This document shows, piece by piece, positions 24,811 through 33,620 of a stretch of 64,000 nt of DNA (its first letter is position 1; every line of letters starts with the position of its first letter). A program made the translations under genes and the position numbers. The notes below the pieces were generated by a model that searched no databases, had not been told where the DNA came from, and saw only the letters and a program-made list of their open reading frames with translations. Source of the DNA: Faucicola osloensis_B (GTDB lineage: Bacteria > Pseudomonadota > Gammaproteobacteria > Pseudomonadales > Moraxellaceae); contig CAXORL010000001.1 of NCBI GenBank assembly GCA_964211495.1, positions 868,001-932,000 of the forward strand, read 5' to 3'.

Positions 24811-27300
24811 CTAATCGGGTAACGCATAGGCAACCATGTAGTCACCCATCTTGGTGCCAAACGAGCCATGCCCGCCTGCCATGATGACCACATACTGTTT
24901 GCCATTAATCTCATAAGTCATTGGCGTGGCTTGCCCACCAGCAGGCAAACGTGCTTCCCAGAGTTTATCGCCGTTACTGACATTAAAGGCACGGATATAA
25001 TTATCCTGGGTCGCCGCGACAAACATCACATTTCCCGCTGTCGAAATCGAACCACCCAGTCCGGGCACACCGATTTTTAATGGCGGTAACTGCATCAGTT
25101 TTGGCAAGCTATCACGGATAGTACCGATACGTTTTTTCCACACGATTTGATGCGTGGTCAAGTCCACCCCTGCCACATAGCCCCAGCCAGGTTGTTTACA
25201 AGGTAATCCAACGGGCGATAAGAAAGGTTTGATTTCAACACCATAAGGCGCACCATACATAGGCTGGACGCCTTGTTCAGTGCCTGCGCCTTTTTCTTTT
25301 TGTGGACGGTTAGGATCTTGTGGGATCAAAGTACTAACGAAAGGTAACGCTAAGGGGTTCATCACCGCGACTTGGCGATCGGGATTGACTGAAATACCGC
25401 CCCATTCAAATACCCCTAAATTGCCTGGGAAAACCAAGGTACCGTTTTCTGACGGTGGCGTATAGATACCCTCATAATTGAGTGATTTAAAATACGCACG
25501 GCAATATAGCTGGTCAAACATGGTCGCGCCCCACATATCTTTATCCTGCAGCGGATTCGGTGGCGCAAGGTTTAACTCAGAAAATGGCTGAGTGGCAGCG
25601 TATTTTTCACCTTTGGTTTGGTTACCACGTTTGACCGTTTGCGGCACGGCGCGTTCTGTCACCGGTACCACAGGTTTACCAGTGCGGCGGTCAAGGACAA
25701 ACACATTGCCCGTTTTGGTGGTGACATAGACCACAGGCGTGGTTTTGCCCGTTTGGTCGGTCAATTCTGCAATGGTTGGCTGCGACGGTACGTCCATATC
25801 CCACAAGTCGTGATGCGTGGTCTGGAAGCTCCACAGTACTTTACCTGTGGTGCCATTGAGCGCGACAACCGAGTTGGCAAAACGCTCTTGTAATCGGTCA
25901 CGATTACCGCCCCAAATATCTGGCGTACCAACACCGACAGGCACATATACGACATCGGCTTGGCTATCATACGCAAGCGGTGCCCATGCATTTGGCGAGT
26001 TGTGTACAAATTTTTGCCCAGGTGCTGGGATGGCATTCGGGTCTTCTGCGCCTGTGTCAAATACCCACATTAATTTACCGGTATTAACATCATAGCCACG
26101 GATAACGCCCGAAGGCTCTTTGGTAGAGAGGTTGTCAGTCACAGACCCACCGATGACAATCGTCGTCCCTGTCACTACAGGCGGTGACGTTGGGTTGTAG
26201 CCACCGGGATATGGGTATGGCATATCTTGTTGTAGATTGACTTCACCATTGGTACCAAAATCGCTACAACGTTGACCCGTATCGGCATTAACGGCGATTA
26301 AGCGACCATCATTGACCGGTAAAATAATTTTACGCGGGCAAAGCGCCGATTTGGTTTGGCGCGCTTGCAAACTGGCAGCATTTTTACTGACATTGGCGTC
26401 ATCGTGATACGATACCCCACGGCAAGTCAAATGTTGGAAGGTTTTATCCGATTTGAGTTTCGGATCAAAGCGCCATTTTTGTTTACCTGTGGCAGGGTCA
26501 AGCGCAATCAAAAACTGATGCGCGGTACAAAAATATAAGGTATTGTTGACTTTAAGCGGGGTGACTTGGTTGGTGGTTTCCCCAGAATCATTGGCGGTTT
26601 TAAAGTCGCCAGTACGAAACGTCCACGCTTCTTTAAGATTTTTGACATTGCTATCATTGATCTGGGTCAAAGGTGAATAGCGTGTACCTTCAGGCGTACG
26701 TCCATAATCAGTCCAATCGCCAGGAGCAATGCCTGCCAGTGGTTTTGGCGTAGGCTGCGCACGGGTGATGGTACCGTTGATTTCTTGGGGGTCATGAAAA
26801 GCGGCATAACCCATCAATGCAAAAATTGATAGAATGACTAAGCCTAAGCCATGTCGAACCGGGGTTAGCCAAGTATGTTCAAATAACGTTGATTGAGGCG
26901 TTGCTGATAAAGTCGTCTGGTTAATTGGCTGATGAGATTTAACATAGCGGGTGATATGTGGCAACCATAACCAAATCCCCATAAAGGTTAAAATATCCAG
27001 TCTAGGTGCGAGTGCCCAAAAATCGCTGCCCACTTCCCATAGCGACCATACTGCTGTCACAACCAATAAGGCAGCAAACAGCCACAGCGCCAATGCAGCG
27101 CGTTTTTTAAGTAACACTGCCGTAGCTAATATCCAAAGACCGGCTACCAAGTAGTACCACGAGCCGCCCAAACTAATGAGATAAATCCCGCCAAACAATA
27201 ATACAAAGCCTATAATGGCAAAAATCGCCATCGTGATATAGGGTGGTTTTACCGTATTGATTGCTGACGAGGGTATATTTTGATGATTGCTTATTGTCAT
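24811..27300 (-). CDS. gcd: Membrane-bound PQQ-dependent glucose dehydrogenase
   Basis: Oxidises aldoses to lactones in the periplasm and passes electrons to ubiquinone. The 829-aa protein starts with five hydrophobic helices (about 21-43, 48-64, 68-88, 103-119, 148-166), then the eight-bladed PQQ domain from GDWTDYGRTPEGTRYSP at about 194. The segment TPLKVNNTLYFCTAHQ, then QHLTCRGVSYH, and the ending GGQATPMTYEINGKQYVVIMAGGHG are the glucose dehydrogenase signature; other quinate/shikimate members differ. A strong ribosome site (AAGGAGGGTGAT) precedes the ATG. No pqq biosynthesis genes are in the window, so cofactor supply is not shown. Confidence 0.93.
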   Translation of the reverse strand: MTISNHQNIPSSAINTVKPPYITMAIFAIIGFVLLFGGIYLISLGGSWYYLVAGLWILATAVLLKKRAALALWLFAALLVVTAVWSLWEVGSDFWALAPRLDILTFMGIWLWLPHITRYVKSHQPINQTTLSATPQSTLFEHTWLTPVRHGLGLVILSIFALMGYAAFHDPQEINGTITRAQPTPKPLAGIAPGDWTDYGRTPEGTRYSPLTQINDSNVKNLKEAWTFRTGDFKTANDSGETTNQVTPLKVNNTLYFCTAHQFLIALDPATGKQKWRFDPKLKSDKTFQHLTCRGVSYHDDANVSKNAASLQARQTKSALCPRKIILPVNDGRLIAVNADTGQRCSDFGTNGEVNLQQDMPYPYPGGYNPTSPPVVTGTTIVIGGSVTDNLSTKEPSGVIRGYDVNTGKLMWVFDTGAEDPNAIPAPGQKFVHNSPNAWAPLAYDSQADVVYVPVGVGTPDIWGGNRDRLQERFANSVVALNGTTGKVLWSFQTTHHDLWDMDVPSQPTIAELTDQTGKTTPVVYVTTKTGNVFVLDRRTGKPVVPVTERAVPQTVKRGNQTKGEKYAATQPFSELNLAPPNPLQDKDMWGATMFDQLYCRAYFKSLNYEGIYTPPSENGTLVFPGNLGVFEWGGISVNPDRQVAVMNPLALPFVSTLIPQDPNRPQKEKGAGTEQGVQPMYGAPYGVEIKPFLSPVGLPCKQPGWGYVAGVDLTTHQIVWKKRIGTIRDSLPKLMQLPPLKIGVPGLGGSISTAGNVMFVAATQDNYIRAFNVSNGDKLWEARLPAGGQATPMTYEINGKQYVVIMAGGHGSFGTKMGDYMVAYALPD

Positions 27301-27481
27301 ATCACCCTCCTTATTTTCCCGTGATTATAGAGCGGGCTATTCACCCTTTAATGCTACAGACTTGTAGCGTAATGTTGGTAATTGGTAAGTTAACCTTTCT
27401 GATGACTAATTATTTATTTTATAACTACAAAATTTATTACTTTGTTGCATAAGTTATTTTCTATTTATCAACTTTTATTGA

Positions 27482-27604
27482 ATGTGCAAAAATGCTAACA
27501 AAATTAATCTTCGTCAACCTCAAAAAATACACAGTATCACCCGCTTTGCTGAATCTATTTTAGGGGATTTTGACATCGATAATACCAAATCTCAGCGCTG
27601 CTAA
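27482..27604 (+). CDS. Possible 40-aa leader peptide or small protein upstream of mesX
   Basis: ATG at 27482 opens a 40-codon frame (MCKNANKINLRQPQKIHS, then RFAESILGDFDIDN, ending QRC) whose stop codon lies exactly at the base of the terminator hairpin 27603-27635. The residue composition looks protein-like, but no ribosome site is visible and I recognise no family. The fit between stop codon and terminator suggests a short transcribed unit or an attenuation leader for the methionine genes. Chance cannot be excluded. Confidence 0.35.
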   Translation: MCKNANKINLRQPQKIHSITRFAESILGDFDIDNTKSQRC

Positions 27605-27635
27605 AAAACGGTTAGATACTCTCTAGCCGTTTTTT
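27603..27635 (+). terminator. Intrinsic terminator upstream of the mesX operon
   Basis: AAAAAACGGTTAGA pairs with TCTAGCCGTTTTTT, one G-T pair, with T-tract. No annotated gene precedes it on this strand, so it ends a small transcript or acts as an attenuator. Confidence 0.8.
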
Positions 27636-27654
27636 ATTCAAGGAAAAACCTAAA

Positions 27655-27669
27655 ATGAATAAAATTCAT
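27655..27669. promoter_or_regulatory. Palindrome matching the MetR site form, upstream of mesX
   Basis: ATGAATAAAATTCAT fits TGAA-N5-TTCA exactly and also T-N11-A. It is 140 bp upstream of mesX, and identical to the site at 6059-6073. A -10-like TATAAC follows at about 27714. Confidence 0.5.
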
Positions 27670-27808
27670 TATTTTTAAATTTTAATTCGTTTTTATTCAT
27701 CTTCATTTTAGCGTATAACTGTCTTTGTACTTTTAGCAGTGACGATTTTTAGTAATCGTAGGGTGCTAAAAGAAAATTTTTTGCGCGACTGTTACGGAGA
27801 TTATAGAC

Positions 27809-28786
27809 ATGACTTTACCGATTGATTGTCATATTAAAACCATTGCCTTTAATGAAAATTACCAACCTGCCAAAGATACTAGGCTGACTACCAACTTTGC
27901 CAATCTGGCACGCGGGGAACACCGCGAGCAAAACTTACGCAATACCCTGCAAATGATTAACCATCGATTTAATGACTTGGCACATTGGGACAATGTGACT
28001 GGCGACCGCTATCAGGTCGAGCTTGAGATTGTCTCTGCCAATCTTGAGATTGTTGGTACGGGAGACAGCTTTCCAGCTATTGAGATTTTAAAAACCGTTA
28101 TCTTTGACACCCAGACCCAGCAGCGAATCGATGGCATTGTGGGGAACAGTTTTTCTTCCTATGTGCGCGATTATGACTTTAGCGTATGGCTGTTGGCGCA
28201 TAACAAAAACCAACCATCGTTTAGCGTGCCCGAGCGGTTTGGGGATTTGCATGGTAAGTTGTTTGATTATGTGCTGAACTCGCCTGCCTATCGTGAGCAA
28301 TTTAACAAACCCCCGGTGATTTGTCTGAGTGTGTCGACCACCAAGACTTATACCCAAACCGCCAATTGTCATCCGATTTTGGGCACTGAATATGTACAAG
28401 ACGCGTATTCGCTTACGGATGAGTACTTTAGCAAAATGGGGTTATCGGTGCGTTATTTTATGCCACCAAAATCAGTAGCACCTTTTGCATTTTATTTTAA
28501 AGGTGATTTGCTCAACGACTACACCAACCTTGAGCTTATTAGCGCGATTAGCACAATGGAAACGTTCCAAAAAATCTATCGTCCTGAGATTTATAACGCC
28601 AATACGGTGGCAGGTCAAAGCTATCAGCCCAGTTTAAATCATGAGGATTATTCACTGACCAAAATCGAGTATGACCGTGAAGAGCGCAGCCAGCTGGCGA
28701 TTCAACAAGGTCAATACACAGAAACCCACTTTATCAAACCCTACCAAACCTTATTACAAAACTGGTTAAATTCGCAAGTCGCTTAA
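27809..28786 (+). CDS. mesX: MesX (DUF1852), accessory protein for methionine synthase MesD
   Basis: A 325-aa DUF1852 protein. In Acinetobacter, MesX is needed by the folate-independent methionine synthase MesD, which works only with oxygen. The gene here is followed directly by mesD, then by a flavin reductase, the same neighbourhood. No signal peptide or membrane segment is seen, so it is cytosolic. The start has GGAG (TACGGAGATTATAGACATG) upstream. The 3' end contains the first unit (AAGTCGCTTAAC) of a 12-bp repeat that continues into the gap before mesD. Confidence 0.9.
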   Translation: MTLPIDCHIKTIAFNENYQPAKDTRLTTNFANLARGEHREQNLRNTLQMINHRFNDLAHWDNVTGDRYQVELEIVSANLEIVGTGDSFPAIEILKTVIFDTQTQQRIDGIVGNSFSSYVRDYDFSVWLLAHNKNQPSFSVPERFGDLHGKLFDYVLNSPAYREQFNKPPVICLSVSTTKTYTQTANCHPILGTEYVQDAYSLTDEYFSKMGLSVRYFMPPKSVAPFAFYFKGDLLNDYTNLELISAISTMETFQKIYRPEIYNANTVAGQSYQPSLNHEDYSLTKIEYDREERSQLAIQQGQYTETHFIKPYQTLLQNWLNSQVA

Positions 28787-28789
28787 CCC

Positions 28790-28825
28790 AAGTAGCTTAA
28801 TAAGTAGCTTAATAAGTCGCTTAAG
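28790..28825. repeat. 12-bp tandem repeat x3 between mesX and mesD
   Basis: Units AAGTAGCTTAAT, AAGTAGCTTAAT and AAGTCGCTTAAG. A fourth related copy, AAGTCGCTTAAC at 28776-28787, includes the mesX stop codon, suggesting the array arose by duplicating the gene's 3' end. Confidence 0.85.
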
Positions 28826-28862
28826 CAGTTTTTGCTGACGCCAAACAATCAAAGAGAAAACA

Positions 28863-29927
28863 ATGACGACACTTTTTCCAACATCAACGGCAGGTAGCCT
28901 GCCTAAACCAAGCTGGCTTGCTGAACCTGAACAACTTTGGTCTCCTTGGAAGCTGACAGACAGCGCGCTTGTCCAAGGCAAACAAGACGCGTTATTGGTA
29001 TCATTGCAGCAGCAACTAGCGGCAGGCATTGATATTGTGAGTGATGGCGAGCAAACCCGCCAACATTTTGTCACCACCTTTATTGAGCACCTAGATGGGG
29101 TTGATTTTGCCAATCGCGCTACGGTAAAAATTCGCAATCGCTATGAAGCCAGTGTGCCGACTGTGGTGGGTGCGGTGTCGCGCCCGCAATCGGTATTTGC
29201 TGAGGACGCCAAGTTTTTACGTCAGCACACGGACAAACCTATCAAATGGGCGCTACCTGGACCCATGACCATGATTGATACCCTCAGTGACCAATACTAC
29301 GGCAGCCGTGAAAAGCTGGCTTGGGAATTTGCCAAACTACTCAACCAAGAAGCCAAAGAACTCGAGGCGGCAGGGATTGATATTATTCAATTTGATGAGC
29401 CTGCCTTTAATGTATTTTTTGATGAAGTTAATGATTGGGGTATTGCGGCGCTTGAACGTGCTATCGAAGGGTTGAAATGTGACACTGCCGTCCATATCTG
29501 TTATGGTTATGGTATCAAAGCCAATACCGATTGGAAACAAACCTTGGGCAGTGAATGGCGACAGTATGAAGCCATCTTCCCCAAAATACAGCAATCGGCG
29601 ATTGATATGGTGTCGCTAGAATGTCAAAATTCGCGCGTACCGATGGAACTCATCGAATTGATTCGTGGCAAAAAAGTGATGGTTGGCGCGATTGATGTGG
29701 CGACGCATGAGATAGAAACGCCTGAACAAGTGGCAGCAACGCTGCATAAAGCCTTACAATTTGTGGATGCTGAAAATTTGTACCCTTGTACCAATTGCGG
29801 GATGGCACCGCTCCCCCGTCATGTGGCACAAGGCAAGTTGTCTGCCTTAGCACAAGGCGCCAAGCTCGTCCGAAATGACTATTTAGCCACGCATCAGACG
29901 CATCAATTGGACGACCTCATAATTTAA
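28863..29927 (+). CDS. mesD: Core methionine synthase MesD (MetE C-terminal-like)
   Basis: A 354-aa protein equivalent to the catalytic C-terminal half of MetE, transferring a methyl group to homocysteine independently of polyglutamyl folate. It starts with TAGSLPKPSWL, and carries the zinc/homocysteine elements: DGEQTRQHF near 60, IIQFDEPAF near 177, VHICYGYG near 213 and the Cys-rich YPCTNCGMAPLP near 304-315. MesD-type enzymes occur in aerobes and need MesX, which is encoded just upstream. The natural methyl donor of the family is not settled. Confidence 0.92.
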   Translation: MTTLFPTSTAGSLPKPSWLAEPEQLWSPWKLTDSALVQGKQDALLVSLQQQLAAGIDIVSDGEQTRQHFVTTFIEHLDGVDFANRATVKIRNRYEASVPTVVGAVSRPQSVFAEDAKFLRQHTDKPIKWALPGPMTMIDTLSDQYYGSREKLAWEFAKLLNQEAKELEAAGIDIIQFDEPAFNVFFDEVNDWGIAALERAIEGLKCDTAVHICYGYGIKANTDWKQTLGSEWRQYEAIFPKIQQSAIDMVSLECQNSRVPMELIELIRGKKVMVGAIDVATHEIETPEQVAATLHKALQFVDAENLYPCTNCGMAPLPRHVAQGKLSALAQGAKLVRNDYLATHQTHQLDDLII

Positions 29928-29947
29928 AAAGTACTTTGGAAAAAATA

Positions 29948-30454
29948 ATGGTTGACGTTACTGATTTTAGAAATGCCATGTCGATGTTATCGGCTGCGGT
30001 CAATGTGGTCACTACCGATGGCCCTGCGGGTCGTCATGGCTTTACTGCATCGGCGGTGTGCAGTGTAACCGATACCCCACCGACCTTGCTTGTATGCATG
30101 AATACCGCCTCACGCTCGTATGAATATTTCGTGCAAAACAAGGTATTGGCGGTGAATGTGCTTGCCGATCATCATGCGCCATTATCCGCGGTTTTTGCCT
30201 CCAAACTCGAAGCGCAAGCGCGCTTTGAGCATGGCACATGGCATACCTTGATGACCCAATCACCGATTTTGGACAATGCTTTGGCGAGCTTTGATTGCCA
30301 AATTGAGCAAATCCAAGAAGTCGGCACACACGGGATTTTTATTTGTCGTATCGAAGCCATACAACAAGGCAAAGACCAGACAGGCTTGGTGTATTTTAAC
30401 CGTGAATACCATGCCGTCAATAAAATTAAAGTTGAAACGCCCAGCCAACCATAA
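29948..30454 (+). CDS. Flavin reductase family protein (FMN-binding split barrel)
   Basis: A 168-aa NAD(P)H:flavin reductase-like protein. It starts at the ATG at 29948 (12 bp downstream of a TTG in the same frame). FTASAVCSVTDTPPTLLVCMN, the flavin-binding core, and the HGIFICRIEAIQ and GLVYFNREYHAV strands are typical. It follows mesD by 20 bp and is probably the third gene of the same operon, possibly supplying reduced flavin to the oxygen-dependent MesX/MesD reaction. That role is inferred from position. Confidence 0.88.
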   Translation: MVDVTDFRNAMSMLSAAVNVVTTDGPAGRHGFTASAVCSVTDTPPTLLVCMNTASRSYEYFVQNKVLAVNVLADHHAPLSAVFASKLEAQARFEHGTWHTLMTQSPILDNALASFDCQIEQIQEVGTHGIFICRIEAIQQGKDQTGLVYFNREYHAVNKIKVETPSQP

Positions 30455-30545
30455 TGCCAAGCACCGAGTCAGATTTTGTACAATTCAAGCGAATTAATGC
30501 TAAAGTAATCACTCTTATCAATAGTTAGATAATTTAGGATGGGTG

Positions 30546-31739
30546 ATGGCGATTATTAAGTCTTTGTTGGACACGGATTTATACAAATTTACCATGCTAC
30601 AAGTGGTACTACACAAGTTTCCACAGACGCATAGCGTATATGCGTTTCGCTGTCGCAACCTTGAAGACACCGCCTATCCCCTATCAACGCTACTCGATGA
30701 AGTCAATAGCGAACTCGATGCGCTTTGTGAACTGCGTTTTACAGCCGATGAGCTACAATACCTTCGTGGTCTACGCTTTATCAAAAGTGACTTTGTTGAT
30801 TATCTTGAATTATTTCAACTCAAACGGCGTTTTATCAAAGCAACCCTTGATGCCGAAGGTCGGTTAGACGTTCGTATTGAAGGTCCGATGATTCAGGCAA
30901 TGATGTTTGAAATCTTTGTGTTAGCGATTGTCAATGAACTGTATTTTAGTCACCTTGACCAACAATCGGCTTGGCAAGTCGGTGAACAACGGCTAAACGA
31001 TAAACTGCTACTGTTACAAGACTATCGTCGCCAAATGGCGGCTTATGACGTCCCGTTCTTGCTATCAGATTTTGGTACGCGTCGACGTTATAGTGTTGCT
31101 TGGCAAGAGCAGGTGATTGATCGGTTGATGGCAGTGCCGGAAATATTTCGCGGTACAAGCAATGTGTATTTTGCCAAACAGTTCGGTATCACCCCGATTG
31201 GCACAATGGCGCATGAATTTCTGCAAGCCTTTCAGGCGCTCGATGTGCGCTTGCGTAATTTCCAAAAAGCGGCACTTGAAGCTTGGGTTCAAGAATATCG
31301 GGGTGACTTAGGTATTGCATTGACAGATGTGGTCGGGATGGACGCTTTTTTGCGCGATTTTGACTTGTATTTTGCCAAACTATTTGATGGGCTGCGCCAT
31401 GACAGTGGCGACCCGTATAAATGGGGCGAAAAAGCCTACGCGCACTACCAACAACTCAAAATCAACCCAAAAACCAAAATGTTAAATTTTAGCGATGGGT
31501 TGACGCTGCAGAAGGCGTGGGCGCTGTACTTGCATTTTAAAGACCGTTTTCAACTTGGGTTTGGTATCGGAACTCACTTGACCAATGATATGGGGCAAAC
31601 ACCGCTCAACATCGTCCTTAAACTGGTTGAATGTAACGGGCAATCGGTTGCCAAAATATCCGACAGCCCGGGCAAAACCATGACCGATAACGATACCTTT
31701 TTGGCATACCTGCGCCAAGTATTTGATATTGCTAAGTAA
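30546..31739 (+). CDS. pncB: Nicotinate phosphoribosyltransferase
   Basis: Makes nicotinate mononucleotide from nicotinate, PRPP and ATP in NAD salvage. The 397-aa protein has LLDTDLYKFTMLQ, SDFGTRRRYS, RGTSNVYFAKQFGITPIGTMAHEF and DGLRHDSGDPYKWGEKA, all hallmarks of PncB. ATG at 30546 is chosen; a GTG one codon upstream at 30543 is also possible with the same AGGATGG site. It is convergent with gabD and separated from the flavin reductase by about 90 bp. Confidence 0.96.
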   Translation: MAIIKSLLDTDLYKFTMLQVVLHKFPQTHSVYAFRCRNLEDTAYPLSTLLDEVNSELDALCELRFTADELQYLRGLRFIKSDFVDYLELFQLKRRFIKATLDAEGRLDVRIEGPMIQAMMFEIFVLAIVNELYFSHLDQQSAWQVGEQRLNDKLLLLQDYRRQMAAYDVPFLLSDFGTRRRYSVAWQEQVIDRLMAVPEIFRGTSNVYFAKQFGITPIGTMAHEFLQAFQALDVRLRNFQKAALEAWVQEYRGDLGIALTDVVGMDAFLRDFDLYFAKLFDGLRHDSGDPYKWGEKAYAHYQQLKINPKTKMLNFSDGLTLQKAWALYLHFKDRFQLGFGIGTHLTNDMGQTPLNIVLKLVECNGQSVAKISDSPGKTMTDNDTFLAYLRQVFDIAK

Positions 31740-31840
31740 AAATCCTAAAGTGCTCATTGCAAAAGCTAACAGGCAAAATCAGCGTTCAACCTCACGCCCA
31801 ATCATGGAAATGTATGCCATGAATTTGAACGATTTAACTA

Positions 31841-33295
31841 TTATTGCACATCAATACACCAATACTTGGTAGTCACATAATCTTCAATGCCATACTTTGA
31901 GCCTTCACGACCGAAACCGGATTGTTTGACACCGCCGAATGGTGCGACCTCCGTGGATAACAGCCCGGTGTTTTGGGCGACCATACCGTATTCAAGCCCC
32001 TCACACACTTTCCACGAGCGCGCAACGCTTTGGGTATAAAAATACGCCGCTAGCCCATAAATCGTGTTGTTGGCATGGGCAATCACCTCATCATCGCTAT
32101 CAAACACAAACACGGGCGCAATCGGACCAAAAATCTCTTGAGTAGCAATGTCCATGTCATCGGTAATGCCCGTGATAACGGTCGGTTCAAAGCTTAAATC
32201 TGACGCGCTGTGTTTCTTTCCACCGGTGACCACGGTCGCCCCTTTATTTACCGCATCTTCAAGTAACTGCTCGACTTTGTTTAGTGCACCTTGGTTGATG
32301 AGCGGACCGATACTTACGCCCTCTGTCATACCATTACCGACTGTTAGTGCTTCGACTTTTTGTTTGAAGATGGCTAAAAATTTGTCTTTGATACTTGATT
32401 GCACATAGACGCGATTGGCACACACGCAGGTTTGCCCCGCGTTACGGTATTTGGAAGCGATAAGACCGGTTGCCGCTTTTTCTAAGTCGGCATCATCAAA
32501 TACGATAAACGGCGCGTTGCCACCAAGCTCCATCGAAAGTTTTTTGACCGTGGAGGCGCACTGAGCCATCAAAGTGCGACCGACTTCAGTAGAGCCGGTA
32601 AAGGATAGTTTATGGATACGTTCATCTTGGGTGAGCACTTCGCCAATCACTGAGGATTTACCGGTGACGATTTGTAGCAAGCCTGCAGGTAAGCCTGCAC
32701 GTACTGCCAGTTCGCCCATTGCTAATGCGGTCAAGGGTGTTTCAGTGGCAGGTTTGACAATTATGCTGCAGCCAGCGGCTAAGGCAGGGGCAACTTTGCG
32801 GGTAATCATGGCGGCAGGGAAATTCCACGGGGTAATCGCCGCGCATACGCCAATCGGTTGTTTTAACACCACGTAGCGTAGGTCTTTGTTGGTGCTAGGG
32901 ATGATGTCGCCATAGATGCGTTTGCCTTCTTCGGCAAACCAGCGGATAAAGCTATTGGCATAGCCGATTTCACCGCGCGATTCAGTCAGTGGTTTGCCTT
33001 GCTCAGCGGTCATGATGGTTGCTAAGTCTTCTTTGTTTTGGTCGATTAAATCCGCCCAGTTGTTTAAAATAGCTGCGCGCTCGTTGGCGGTTTTTTGTGC
33101 CCAGTCTATTTGCGCTTTGTGGGCAATGGCGACGGCGTCGATGACTTGGGATTTTTCTAGACTCGGTATGGTGGCAATCACTTGGTTGTCAAATGGATTG
33201 GTGACATCAATGGTAGTACGATCCGTTGCATCTACCCATTGGTTGTCAATGAGGGATTGGGTTTTGAGTAAGGTTGGGTCTTTAAGTGGTAGCAT
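31841..33295 (-). CDS. gabD: NADP-dependent succinate-semialdehyde dehydrogenase
   Basis: Oxidises succinate semialdehyde to succinate in 4-aminobutyrate breakdown. The 484-aa aldehyde dehydrogenase has ITPWNFP (Asn158), FTGSTEVGR (232-240), catalytic Glu256 in ELGGN and Cys290 in GQTCVCANR, where Cys290 and Cys292 form the possible redox pair known in GabD. KPATETPLTAL near 181-191 fits NADP use. No aminotransferase or permease gene is next to it. A related semialdehyde substrate is possible. Confidence 0.9.
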   Translation of the reverse strand: MLPLKDPTLLKTQSLIDNQWVDATDRTTIDVTNPFDNQVIATIPSLEKSQVIDAVAIAHKAQIDWAQKTANERAAILNNWADLIDQNKEDLATIMTAEQGKPLTESRGEIGYANSFIRWFAEEGKRIYGDIIPSTNKDLRYVVLKQPIGVCAAITPWNFPAAMITRKVAPALAAGCSIIVKPATETPLTALAMGELAVRAGLPAGLLQIVTGKSSVIGEVLTQDERIHKLSFTGSTEVGRTLMAQCASTVKKLSMELGGNAPFIVFDDADLEKAATGLIASKYRNAGQTCVCANRVYVQSSIKDKFLAIFKQKVEALTVGNGMTEGVSIGPLINQGALNKVEQLLEDAVNKGATVVTGGKKHSASDLSFEPTVITGITDDMDIATQEIFGPIAPVFVFDSDDEVIAHANNTIYGLAAYFYTQSVARSWKVCEGLEYGMVAQNTGLLSTEVAPFGGVKQSGFGREGSKYGIEDYVTTKYWCIDVQ

Positions 33296-33620
33296 CAGGA
33301 AGTCCTGTTCGTTATGTTGTTATGAGGATAGTGAGAACTTTTTTATGATAAGCAGGTCAATGCCGTTTATTATAAGCGGATAGCAGCTGTGTGGAATAGC
33401 GTCATTATGTTGCAGCAGCTGTCTATGAAGTAAAAATTTCAGCAAAGATTAGATAGCAAATGGCATAAATAATTGGATAAAAATGCAAACCAAGTCGGTT
33501 ACGTCAACTCGGTTATGATTCTTTCATCGCATTTTAGGCTACTGGCTCAGCAGTGGTATGCATTGGATTGCGTTGGTCGCTAAAATTTTCTAGCTTTAAA
33601 GTTTTTTTTGGAAATCTTTC
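33296..33620. other. Gene-free interval between gabD and the lipoprotein hydrolase
   Basis: No coding frame, RNA or convincing terminator is seen in this 325-bp AT-rich stretch. It presumably carries the gabD promoter. GTTATGTT-GTTATGAG near 33312 is a small 8-bp duplication. Confidence 0.5.

Noticed and set aside
28088..28399. Minus-strand frame inside mesX
   Set aside because: Fully nested in a well-supported gene; no ribosome site.
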